Below, piece by piece: positions 18,470-27,000 of a stretch of 64,000 bases of DNA. The notes below the pieces were generated by a model. The model had not been told where the DNA came from and searched no databases. It worked only from the letters and a program-made list of their open reading frames with translations. The translations under genes were made by a program, and so were the position numbers. The DNA lies in assembly GCF_029338235.1 (NCBI RefSeq), contig NZ_CP119785.1:1-64000 (forward strand), given 5' to 3'. The first letter of the stretch is position 1. The number at the start of each line of letters is the position of its first letter. The stretch comes from Haloarcula rara (GTDB lineage Archaea > Halobacteriota > Halobacteria > Halobacteriales > Haloarculaceae).

Positions 18470-20693
18470 ATGGAACTGGCCCGGGCGCTGCGTGCCGAGG
18501 CCCAGCGAACGAACGAACGGCGGGTGCTCGTGCTGGCCGGCGACCCCCAACTGACCCGCGAGCGAGCGGCCACGGCGCTGGCTGGGACCGATATCCCGGT
18601 CGAGGAGACGACTGTCCTCGGTCCCGAACCGTTCGTCGACTGCGAGCGCCACGAGCAGCGCCGGGCGGCCGAACTCCTCGGGCGGACCCAGTCGGCCGTC
18701 GTCGTGGACGGCCACGAGGCGTGCCGCCCGAACGCGCTCGGGACCGCCGTCGGCGCCGTCGACGGCGGCGGATTGCTCCTCCTGTTGACACCGCCCCTCG
18801 AGGACTGGCCGGCGCGCCGGGACGCGTTCGACGACTCGCTCGCGGTGCCGCCCTTCCACCGTGACCAGGTGACCGGCCACTTCCGCCGTCGGCTGGTCGA
18901 GACTATCCGAGCACACCGCGGTATCGGCGTCGTCGCCGTCGACGGCGATGGCGACACCGTCGAGCAATCCGGGCTGACCGACCCGCCGCCGCGTCGACGC
19001 CAGCGGGCGCCCGACCCGCCGGCAGACCACACCTTCGCCGGGGCGACCTACGGGGCCTGTCACAGTGCCGACCAGCGCGACGCGGTCCAGGCCCTCGAAG
19101 CGCTCGCCGAGCCCGGCCACGCCGTCGTCGTCGAAGCTGACCGCGGTCGCGGGAAATCCAGCGCCGCGGGGCTGGCCGCCGCGAACCTCGCCCGAGACGG
19201 GCTGGACGTGCTCGTGACCGCCCCGCAGTACCGGAGCGCCGGGGAGCTGTTCGCCCGCGCCGAGGCGCTGCTAGAGACGCTGGAGGTGTCGGTCGAGGGC
19301 GACCAGGATGCCGCCCCCAGCGATTGACCGTCAGAACGGCGACCGGCGACGAGGGATGCATCCGTTTCGAGCCGCCGTCACGGGCGGTCGACCTGCCCGG
19401 CGAGCCCGACGTCGTGCTCGTCGACGAGGCCGCTGCGTTGCCGGTCCGACGGCTCGAAGCGCTGCTTTCGGCCCCCTCAGCGGCCTTCACCACGACCGTC
19501 CACGGCTACGAGGGGGCCGGCCGGGGGTTCTCGGTCCGCTTTCGCGACCGGCTCGACGACGCCGACCACGCAGTCGCCGAGGTCTCGATGACCGAACCGA
19601 TACGGTACGCCGACGCAGACCCCGTGGAGGTGTGGGCGTTCCGGGCGCTCATGCTTGACGCCCGGCCGCCGGTCGCACAAGTCGTCGAGGACGCGACTCC
19701 CGAGACGGCCACCTACCGCTGTCTCACGTCGGCGGACCTGCTTTCCGACGAGCACCTGCTCCGGGAGACGTTCGGGCTGCTCGTGCTGGCCCACTACCGG
19801 ACGGAGCCGACCGACCTCGCGCGGCTCCTGGACGCCCCGAATCTCACCGTGCGGGCACTGACCGAGCGTGGCCACGTCGTCGCCGTGGCACTGCTGGCCC
19901 AGGAGGGCGCCCTCGACGCCGAGACGCGCGAGCGGATGTACGAGGGCGGCCGAATCCGTGGCAACATGATTCCGGACGTACTGACGACACAGCTCCGGGA
20001 CCGGGACGCCGGCGTACCCGTCGGCCAGCGCGTCCTCCGCATCGCCACACACGGCGCCGTCCGTTCGCGTGGGCTGGGTTCGACGCTGCTCTCGGAGATA
20101 CGACGGGAGTTCGCCGAGGAGATGGACTGGCTGGGCGTCGGGTTCGGGGCCACGCCCGAACTCCTGGATTTCTGGCGGGCGAACGGCTACCGGACGCTGC
20201 ACCTCTCGACCTCGCGCAACGACCGCAGCGGGGAGTACTCGGCCGTGATGATGGATCCCTGCAGCGACGCCGGCCGCGAGCTTTCGGCCCGTCACAGCGG
20301 CTGGTTCTGTGACCGCATCGGCGCCACGCTGACTGACGCGCTCGACGACGCCGAGCCCGACGTGGTCCGAGGCGCGCTCGCGGCCGCCGAGGCCGAGCCT
20401 GGTCTCGACCTCTCGGCGTGGGAGTGGCGCTCGTCGCCGGCCTCCCGACTGGCGCGTCCATCCTCGATACGAACCCGGCCCCGTTCCGCCGGCTCACACT
20501 CCGGCACCTCGTGGCCCTGGCCGAGCCTGACGCCCTGTCGGCCCGCGAGGAGCGACTGCTCGTCCGGAAGGTGTTACAAGCCCGCCCGTGGGGCGATGTC
20601 GCCGACGGGATGGACTTCGTCTCCGAGCGCGAGTGCAAGCGGGCCGTCGGCGGAGCGGTCGAAACGTTGACACGCCTCTACCCCGAACAGTAG
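18470..20693 (+). CDS. tmcA: tRNA(Met) cytidine acetyltransferase TmcA, two frameshifts
   Basis: Makes N4-acetylcytidine in tRNA, using ATP and acetyl-CoA. Domains in order: an N-terminal DUF1726-like region with RVLVLAGDPQLTRERAA; an RNA-helicase-like module with Walker A EADRGRGKSS and Walker B VLVDEAAALP; a GNAT domain containing RVLRIATHGAVRSRGLGSTLLSEI; and a C-terminal tRNA-binding part. Reading breaks at the C run 19314-19318 and near 20427-20431. Each is repaired by one added base (giving LTVRTATGDEG and RLVAGLPTGASILDTNPAPF). The repaired length is about 741 residues, as expected. Confidence 0.92.
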
Positions 20694-20700
20694 TCACCTG

Positions 20701-21189
20701 ATGTTTCTCACCATCGACACCGGGCTGGTGGTCCTCGCGTTCCTCTTGCTCGTGGCCGGGGTCGTCGGCAGTCTGGTCCCGCAGGTCCCGGGCGCCCTGC
20801 TCTCCCTCGTCGGCGTCTTCACCTACTGGTACGCGACCGGCGAGCCCGGGCTCGGGCTGCTGGTCGCGCTCGTCCTCGTCGGCGTCCTGACCTGGGTCGT
20901 GGACTGGTTTGGCGGGGCTATCGCGGCCCGCGCCGGCGGGGCCTCGAACACGACGGCACTGCTCGCGGGCGTGGTCGCGCTGGTGCTGTTCTTCCTGACC
21001 GGCCCGCTGGGCATCATTCTCGGCGTCGCCGCGACGGTCTTTGCCGTCGAGTTCTACCGGCAGCAGGACGCCCGGCAGGGACTGAAAGCCGCCCTCGTCA
21101 CGACCGCCGGGATGCTGGCCTCGAGCGTCGCGCAGGCGCTGCTGACCGGCTCGATACTGCTCGCGATGTTGGGCGTCGCGCTGCTATGA
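20701..21189 (+). CDS. DUF456-family membrane protein
   Basis: 162 residues, almost entirely membrane-spanning (about five helices), with the Gly/Pro-rich family motif LVPQVPGALLSLVGV and GGASNTTALLAGVVALVLFFLTGPLGIILG, plus FYRQQDARQGLKAALV near the C-terminus. Its role is unknown in any organism as far as I know. The stop codon overlaps the next ATG (ATGA), so the small zinc protein behind it is translationally coupled. Confidence 0.88.
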   Translation: MFLTIDTGLVVLAFLLLVAGVVGSLVPQVPGALLSLVGVFTYWYATGEPGLGLLVALVLVGVLTWVVDWFGGAIAARAGGASNTTALLAGVVALVLFFLTGPLGIILGVAATVFAVEFYRQQDARQGLKAALVTTAGMLASSVAQALLTGSILLAMLGVALL

Positions 21190-21362
21190 CGACCTGCGAC
21201 GCAGACGGCTGTGAGCGAACCGCGGCGGTGCGACTCCGGATTCCGTGGACCGACGACCGGCTGGTCTGTCCGGCCCACGCACGCGGTCCCGCGACCGAGG
21301 ACGGCGTGGTCCCGGAGCCGCTGTCGGGCCGCGAGGGCGAGTGGCCTCACAGTAGCCATTGA
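21186..21362 (+). CDS. tiny zinc-finger-like protein, 58 aa
   Basis: Begins inside the stop of the DUF456 gene (ATGA) and ends TGA at 21360-21362. The peptide has a CDADGC pair, then a CPAH pair 20 residues later, so a Cys3-His or Cys-rich zinc site is likely. The rest is acidic and Pro/Gly-rich (ATEDGVVPEPLSGREGE). The coupling to DUF456 and the intact frame argue that it is a real gene. No function is proposed. Confidence 0.6.
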   Translation: MTTCDADGCERTAAVRLRIPWTDDRLVCPAHARGPATEDGVVPEPLSGREGEWPHSSH

Positions 21363-21416
21363 AATCCAATGCACACCCGATCGCACGACGGTAGTGCGAT
21401 CGGTGTGTAAATCGTT

Positions 21417-22160
21417 TCAATTGTTACTGTGGAGCTCGCGGGCCAACATCACCTCGTCGGCGTACTCGTCGCCGAGTTTGTAGTGATCCGCCCGGACCGC
21501 TTCGGTCTCCCAGCCGTGGGCCTCCAGGAACTCGATTGCCGCTTCGTTCGTCGAGGGAACGGAGTTGTAGAGCTTCTCAGTGCCCCGCTGGGCCGCCCAC
21601 TCCGTGCCACGCTCTAGCAACCGACTGCCGATGCCCTGGCCGCGGTACTGGGCGAGGACGCCCACCGTGAGTTCGGCCGTGTGGCTGAGCTTCGTCGTTT
21701 CGGGCCGTTCCAGATGGACCCAGCCCACCACGTCCCCGCCCACGGTGGCGACGAAGAAGATGCGCGACTCCACGTCGTTGTGGCGCATGATGACGCCCTC
21801 GCTGTCGACGATGTCCGCGACCGTCTCGGCGTCGACGTACTCCCCGCTCCCGATGGCCGCTCGAATCGCCCCGACCAGTCCGTCGAGGTCTTCCTGCCGG
21901 GCCTGCCGGATGGTGAACTCCGCTTGCGCCGTCTCGTAGGAGTGGGTCTCCGTGTCCTCGTAGGCGATACGCAGCTCGTCCGCCTCGCGTGTCACCATCC
22001 CCTTGCGCCTGAGAATGACGAGGTGGTGGCCGAAGGGATGCTGTTCCATGCCCAGCGCCCGGCGAACCTGCTCGGCATCGACAGTTCCGCGTGACTCGAC
22101 GTACTCGTATATCTCCCGCCTGTCCGGGTGGTCGAACCGCAGTGGCTCGGTGAGTTCCAT
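21417..22160 (-). CDS. winged-helix plus GNAT acetyltransferase fusion
   Basis: 247 residues in two parts. Residues about 1-75 look like a winged-helix DNA-binding domain (RREIYEYVESRGTVDAEQVRRAL, HHLVILRRKGMVTREADELR). Residues about 88-240 are a GNAT domain with acetyl-CoA motif A LTVGVLAQYRGQGIGSRLLERG and the end SVPSTNEAAIEFLEAHGWE. The fusion suggests a transcription factor with an acyl-CoA-responsive or acetylating domain. The ATG at 22160 gives MELTEPLRFDHPDRRE; a GTG further up adds a non-conserved leader. Confidence 0.82.
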   Translation of the reverse strand: MELTEPLRFDHPDRREIYEYVESRGTVDAEQVRRALGMEQHPFGHHLVILRRKGMVTREADELRIAYEDTETHSYETAQAEFTIRQARQEDLDGLVGAIRAAIGSGEYVDAETVADIVDSEGVIMRHNDVESRIFFVATVGGDVVGWVHLERPETTKLSHTAELTVGVLAQYRGQGIGSRLLERGTEWAAQRGTEKLYNSVPSTNEAAIEFLEAHGWETEAVRADHYKLGDEYADEVMLARELHSNN

Positions 22161-22237
22161 GCTCCACGGTACCACGCCCCAATACGTCAAAGGTTATCGC
22201 GGACACCGTGCGAGGTTGTTCCCAGGTGGCTCCCCCG

Positions 22238-22597
22238 CTATCGGTCCGGGACGCCGGTGAGTACCGCGGCCACGTCTCCGATATCGCGGGTGTCGACCAG
22301 CAGCTCCGCGGCGGTTCGGACCGGATACGTCCCATCGAGGTCGACGCCGTAGCAGGCGCCGTACAGCGAGAGCCATCGGTCAAGCGCCGTTTCGAGTCGC
22401 TCGAACTCTGCCTCGTCGAAGCGGTGCCAGGCGTCGCCAGTGCGGGCCTCACAGTAGAGGGCGACCGTCGGGCCGACGCCCCGCCGGAGGAGCTCCTCGG
22501 CGCGGGCCTCGTCGGGCGGGTCCGGGTCGAAGCCGTCGTCGGTCCGTTCCGCCCGGCGGTCCAGTTGTCGAACCCGGACCGAAATTGCCTTGCTCAC
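22238..22597 (-). CDS. conserved protein in the ETF operon, unknown function
   Basis: 119 residues, mostly helical with a Cys/Tyr-rich centre (VALYCEARTGDAWHRFDEAEF, LYGACYGVDLDGTYPVRTAAELLVD). It starts 6 bases after the FixC-FixX stop, in the same direction, so it belongs to the operon. No known domain is recognised. The short N-terminal helix has several Arg/Asp residues (VRVRQLDRRAERTDDGF). A role as an accessory of the electron-transfer flavoprotein is only inferred from position. Confidence 0.65.
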   Translation of the reverse strand: MSKAISVRVRQLDRRAERTDDGFDPDPPDEARAEELLRRGVGPTVALYCEARTGDAWHRFDEAEFERLETALDRWLSLYGACYGVDLDGTYPVRTAAELLVDTRDIGDVAAVLTGVPDR

Positions 22598-22603
22598 GCC
22601 TGC

Positions 22604-24260
22604 TCACCCCTGGTCGAAGTCCACGCCCTTTCCGCCGGCGGGGTGTTCCCACTCGGTGTCGGCGACGACGGCGCAGGTGCCACACTCGACGCAGGGCTGG
22701 GTGTCGAGGCTGACGAGGTGTTCCTCGTGACCGTTGGTCCGGACCCGCTCGTCGCGGTAGCAGCCGCCGCCGAACTCCTTGGCGCTGACCGGGCAGGCGG
22801 TGACGGCCGTCCCCGAGGCCCCGAAGGAGTTGTCGACCAGCCGGATGTGTGGCTCGCCCACGTCGTAGGTCAACTCGCCGATGCGCTCGTCCAGTTCGGG
22901 CGGGTCGACGCGGCTCTCGGCATCGACGGCCTCACCCAGCTCCTCGCCGATGACGGTCGGGAGCATCACGTAGGGCAGTCCGGTATCGGGAACCATCGCG
23001 ACGAGCCGGGGGAGTTGTAGGCGCGTTCGAGGAGCCCGGGCGCGCCCGCAGACCGAGCCGTCCCAGCGCGGAGTCGGCGACGGCGGTGGCGACCCTGTCC
23101 ACGGCGTCTATCTCGCTGAGGCGACCGACCAGGTCGTAGCTACGGGGCCGCAGCTTCGCCATGACGCCCTCCTCGCGGAGTTTCCGCTCGTAGAACTCCC
23201 CTGCGCGGTGCGGGTCGCCCCGCGAGCGGGCGTCCGCGAACGCTTCGGCGGCGAGCGCCCCCGCCGAGACGGCGTGGTTCATCCCCTTGATGATGGGGCC
23301 CTGGGCCTGCATCTGGCCGGCCGCGTCACCCACCAGGACGAGTCGGTCATCGTGGGGCGATTCGTGGGCCACCTTCTTCGAGTCCGGCACGAGCTTGGCG
23401 CTGTACTCGCGCTCGCGGTACTCCTCGCCGAGCCACTGGGCCAGCAGGGGATGAGTGAGCAGTGCGTCCAGCAGTTCCTGCGGTTCTGCGCGCTCGTCGG
23501 CCAGCGAGTCGAGGTGGAAGACGGTCCCGATAGAGAGCGACTCCCGGTTGGTGTAGAGGAACCCCCCGCCCCGCACGCCGTCGAAGAGGTCGCCCGAGAA
23601 CAGGTGGGCCTCGCCCTCGTCGGGGTCGATGTCGAAGCGGTCGTCGAGGACCGCGGGGTCCATGTCGACGACGGCTTTCACGCCCTGGAACCACTCCGCG
23701 GGGTCGTCCCAGTCCATCAGGCCGGCGTCCCGGGCCAGCTCCGAGTTGACGCCGTCGGCGGCGACGATAAGGTCCGCTTCGATGGGCGCTAACTCCTCGG
23801 TCCGGACGCCGACGATTTCGCCGTTCTCTCGCAGGAGCCCAGTGACGTGTATCTCGGTCAGCAGCCCGCCGCCGGTCTCGCGGGTGCGCTCGTGGACGCG
23901 CTCGGCCAGCCACGAGTCCATCGGCCGCCGGAGCACTGAGTCGGCCCAGGCGGTGTCGTGGTGGTGCAACTCGCCGATGTCGAACGTCTTCACCCGGTCG
24001 CCGGCGACGTTATGGATGTAGTTGTCAGTGACCGGCCGCTCGGTGGCCTGCTCGCGGAAGCCGGGGAAGAGGCTCTCGATGGTGTAGGGCGCGCTCTCCT
24101 CGGCGTAGATAACACCGCCCGAGACGTTCTTCGAACCGGCGTCGACACCGCGCTCCAGCACGAGCGTCTCGACGCCGTTTCGGGCCAGCGCGGCGGCCGC
24201 GGCGGCGCCGCCGGGCCCACAGCCGACGACGACGGCCTCGTATCGCTCGTGCTCAGTCAT
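22604..24260 (-). CDS. fixC: ETF:quinone oxidoreductase, FixC-FixX fusion, two frameshifts
   Basis: Flavoprotein that passes electrons from EtfAB to quinone. The N-terminus has an FAD-binding Rossmann motif (VVVGCGPGGAAAAAALARNG) and the middle carries LVLVGDAAGQMQAQGP. A ferredoxin-like tail with CPVSAKEF and CVECGTC follows, so the usual FixX is joined to FixC. Two single-base losses at 23008-23012 (G run) and 23035-23037 break the join. Adding both bases restores GLLERAYNSP then LVAMVPDTGLP. The repaired protein is about 553 residues. It overlaps the etfA end by 8 bases. Confidence 0.88.
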
Positions 24261-25905
24261 CGCTGGCCTCCATGACCGGGGCCAGTCGCCCCGCTTCGAC
24301 GGCCTCGGTGAGTCTGGGCAACACCTCGAAGAGGTCGCCCTCGATTACGTAGTCCGAGAAGTCCCGGATGTCCGCGTCGGGGTCGGTGTTGACCGCGATG
24401 ATGGTGTCTGCCTCGTCACAGCCCACTTTGTGCTGGATGGCCCCCGAGATACCGGCGGCAATGTAGATATCGGGCTCGACGACCTGGCCGGACTCGCCTA
24501 TCTGGCGCTCCTCGGTGACGTAGTCCTCGACGTGGCTCTCGAAGGCGTACGAGGAGGTGATGACGCCACGGGAGAGCCCGAGGTCGGCGTCGTCGAAGGC
24601 GTCCACGAGGTCCAGCGCGAGTTCGACACCCCGCGTCGGGTCGTCCGCGATGCCCCGGCCGACAGCGACGACGACGTCGTTGCCCGCGAGGTCGACGCCA
24701 CCCGTCAGCCGCTCGACGTCGGTCACGTCGACGGTGAACCAGCCGTCGTCCAGTGCCATCTCGTACTCGACGACCTCGGCTTCGCGGTCGGGGTCGGGGT
24801 CTGGAACCGGGAAACTCCCCGGGATGACGCTCGCGCCCTGCGGGTGGAAGTCCCGGTCCGGTTTGTCGATACACAGAATCGTCGAGTACTCGAATCCGGA
24901 GAAGTCCGGTCGCTTCATATGTAGTACCCGGTCGAACTCCTTCTTCTCGCCCGCCTGACCGACTTTCGCCGGGTTGGATATCACTTCGCTCTCGATGTAC
25001 AGCCCGGAGCAGTCCGACGCCAGCCCGGAGTCCAGCGCCCCCTGAACCAGCGCCGAGAGGTCCCGGCCGTTGTTGGTCGCCGGGAACAGCGTGTACCGGG
25101 GTTCGTGGTAGTCCTTCCAGCCGACGGTCTCGTGGCCCTCGCTGGCCAGCTCCCCGCCGGCACGCATCATATCGACCACGATTTCGGTGTATGGCGTGTG
25201 TCGGAACCGCTCCAATCGACTGTCTTCGTGATAGACCACTAGGTCCGCGCCGCAGGCGATTACCTCGTCGACGTAGTCGCTCGCGTCGGCGCCGACGAGG
25301 ACCGCCACGACCCGCTCAGAGCTGTTGTATCTCTCGTTGTAGTCGTCCATCAGCTCGCGGGCCTTCCCCAGCATCTCGCTGGAGACCTCGGCGAGGGCGC
25401 CGGCCTGCGTCTCACAGTACACCCACATATCGCGGTAGTCGCCGCCGATGGTCCCCTCGACCCACTGCTTCTCGTTGGTCGGGTGGTCGAGTTCGGGATA
25501 CTTCTCCTCGGGCGGGACGGTATCGACGGGTTCCTCGTGTGCTTCGCTGCCTTCGAGGGAGTCGATACGGCCCTCAATTTGGGTGATTGCACTGGCGCGG
25601 TCTGGGCCCGACAGCTCCCGTTCGAGGATATCGCGCAACACGTCCGCGTCGTCTATGCTCCTGACCATGTTGGCGACGTCCGCGACCGAGCGTTCGGCGA
25701 GGTCGACGGTCTCGGGATCCAGGTCCTCGTCATCGTCCCCGGATACCTTCTCGATTCGGTCCTCGATGAGCGTCTCGACCGGCGGCCGACCGTCGCCCTC
25801 CCGTTCGAGTTCGAGCATCGCCCGGAGTTCGTCGGGGTCCTCGATTTCCTTCAGCTTCGGTCCCAGGTCGGCTATCTCGTACTCGCGTGGGTCCAGTTCG
25901 GGCAT
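24253..25905 (-). CDS. etfA: electron transfer flavoprotein alpha subunit, long N-terminal extension
   Basis: 550 residues, while most EtfA proteins have about 320. The C-terminal part has the FAD-binding signature VVAVGRGIADDPTRGVEL, GQVVEPDIYIAAGISGAIQHKVG and TIIAVNTDPDADI. The first ~130 residues are acidic helices with two similar units: KLKEIEDPDELRAMLELERE...ETLIEDRIEKV and MVRSIDDADVLRDILEREL...AITQIEGRIDSL. The extension may interact with the quinone-reductase partner (inferred). The stop overlaps the FixC-FixX start by 8 bases. The gene starts 2 bases after the etfB stop. Confidence 0.9.
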   Translation of the reverse strand: MPELDPREYEIADLGPKLKEIEDPDELRAMLELEREGDGRPPVETLIEDRIEKVSGDDDEDLDPETVDLAERSVADVANMVRSIDDADVLRDILERELSGPDRASAITQIEGRIDSLEGSEAHEEPVDTVPPEEKYPELDHPTNEKQWVEGTIGGDYRDMWVYCETQAGALAEVSSEMLGKARELMDDYNERYNSSERVVAVLVGADASDYVDEVIACGADLVVYHEDSRLERFRHTPYTEIVVDMMRAGGELASEGHETVGWKDYHEPRYTLFPATNNGRDLSALVQGALDSGLASDCSGLYIESEVISNPAKVGQAGEKKEFDRVLHMKRPDFSGFEYSTILCIDKPDRDFHPQGASVIPGSFPVPDPDPDREAEVVEYEMALDDGWFTVDVTDVERLTGGVDLAGNDVVVAVGRGIADDPTRGVELALDLVDAFDDADLGLSRGVITSSYAFESHVEDYVTEERQIGESGQVVEPDIYIAAGISGAIQHKVGCDEADTIIAVNTDPDADIRDFSDYVIEGDLFEVLPRLTEAVEAGRLAPVMEASDD

Positions 25906-25907
25906 CG

Positions 25908-26762
25908 TCAGTCACCCGCCGCGTACGGCGTGAGTTCGGAAAGGACCGGTTCGAGCTCGCTCGGCCGCGAGCCGTCGACCACCGTGGCGTCGCGCTCGGC
26001 GGGCGCCTTCGGGATAGGGTCCACCCCGGCGACGATGGTGGGCGAGCCGTCCAGCCCGATGTAGTCCGGGTCGAGGTTCAGGTCCTCGTGGTCCCACACC
26101 GTCAGGTGGTCTTCCAGGTTCCGGGCCCGCTGCTGTGTCGCATCCCGGAGGTCCTTGTGAGCCAGCCGATGGCTGGCCGTTCGATAGGTCGGCTCGAACT
26201 CCGGGTCGGCGACGACGAAACACGGGAGCGGCGCCTCGACGGTCTCCACTTCGCTCGCGTCGCCGTCGACGAGTCGCTCCGCCCGGAGCCGACCGGCCGC
26301 TGCATCGACGTCGAGCGAGGTGACGTGGGTCACCAGCGGCCAGCCCAGACAGTAGGCGGTCTGGGGCCCGGTGTGGCCCGTCTCCCCGTCGGCGGTCTTG
26401 AACCCCGCGACGACGAGGTCAGGTGAGTCAGCGAGCCGCTGGAGGCCCGTGGCGACGGTCATCGCCGTCGCCCAGGTGTCCGCCGCGCCCATCTCCCGGT
26501 CCGAGAGGAGATAGCAATCGTCGGCGTAGACGTCTTCCATCCCCTCCCGCAGCACGTCCTCGTACCCCGGCGGTCCCATGCTCATGAGCGAGACTGTCCC
26601 GCCCGTTCGCACCTTCGCCTGCAGCGCCGCCCGCAAGGCGGGCCTGTCGTTCGGGTTCATCACCGTCGGCGTCTTGCCGCGTTCGAGGTGGCCGTCCTCG
26701 TCGAAGGAGACCTGCTCCTCGCGGAAGTCGGGGACCCCTTTGGTCAGCACTACTGTGTTCAT
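25908..26762 (-). CDS. etfB: electron transfer flavoprotein beta subunit
   Basis: 284-residue EtfB/FixA partner of EtfA, first gene of the operon. The N-terminal MNTVVLTKGVPDFREEQVSF and the middle VATGLQRLADSPDLVVAGFKTADGETGHTGPQTAYCLGWP are typical, and the C-terminus GLDGSPTIVAGVDPIPK contains the conserved loop. The ATG at 26762 was chosen over the GTG at 26771 because a family-typical MNTVV start follows. An inverted repeat 16-33 bp upstream overlaps the expected promoter. Confidence 0.92.
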   Translation of the reverse strand: MNTVVLTKGVPDFREEQVSFDEDGHLERGKTPTVMNPNDRPALRAALQAKVRTGGTVSLMSMGPPGYEDVLREGMEDVYADDCYLLSDREMGAADTWATAMTVATGLQRLADSPDLVVAGFKTADGETGHTGPQTAYCLGWPLVTHVTSLDVDAAAGRLRAERLVDGDASEVETVEAPLPCFVVADPEFEPTYRTASHRLAHKDLRDATQQRARNLEDHLTVWDHEDLNLDPDYIGLDGSPTIVAGVDPIPKAPAERDATVVDGSRPSELEPVLSELTPYAAGD

Positions 26763-26777
26763 TGGTATCACAACCCT

Positions 26778-26795
26778 CGGTAATGGGTATTACCG
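26778..26795. promoter_or_regulatory. inverted repeat in front of the ETF operon (operator candidate)
   Basis: The arms CGGTAAT and ATTACCG are perfect complements separated by GGGT. The repeat lies 16-33 bp before the etfB start on the other strand, where the TATA box is expected, so a dimeric repressor bound here would block transcription. This is position-based inference; no second copy was seen in the window. Confidence 0.45.
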
Positions 26796-26851
26796 GGAGA
26801 TGGCAATAAGCCTACATTCGAATTACGTACCGAGAAGTAATGCGGACAATC

Positions 26852-26897
26852 GTGGTAGCCGAGCGGTTAAAATCTCCACTGAGTGCAGTGGACTGAC
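26852..26897 (+). other. tRNA-like fragment (D-arm like) in the ETF/beta-propeller spacer
   Basis: GTGGTAGCCGAGCGGTTAA resembles the 5' half of a class II tRNA, and TCCACT...AGTGGA at 26875-26892 forms a 6-bp hairpin a few bases on. No T-arm sequence follows, so this is not a working tRNA. It may be a relic or chance. Low confidence. Confidence 0.2.
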
Positions 26898-26955
26898 TGT
26901 GTGCTCTATCCCTGGCTCCTCAAAAACTGGTGGTAGAGCTTTGTTCTTTAAATCC

Positions 26956-26979
26956 GATTAAACAAAGGTTTATTTAATC
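26956..26979 (+). promoter_or_regulatory. promoter with nested inverted repeats for the beta-propeller gene
   Basis: The A/T-rich box TTTATTTA (about 26970-26977) lies about 27 bp before the ATG at 27001. It sits inside inverted repeats GATTAAA/TTTAATC (outer) and TAAAC/GTTTA (inner). This could be an operator for a local regulator; it also fits a simple TATA/BRE element. Confidence 0.45.
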
Positions 26980-27000
26980 ACGAAATGGGTTCTATCTGTG

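Noticed and set aside
26852..26897. Functional tRNA gene
   Set aside because: No T-arm, acceptor stem or CCA-end context follows, and the hairpin loop length does not match an anticodon arm.
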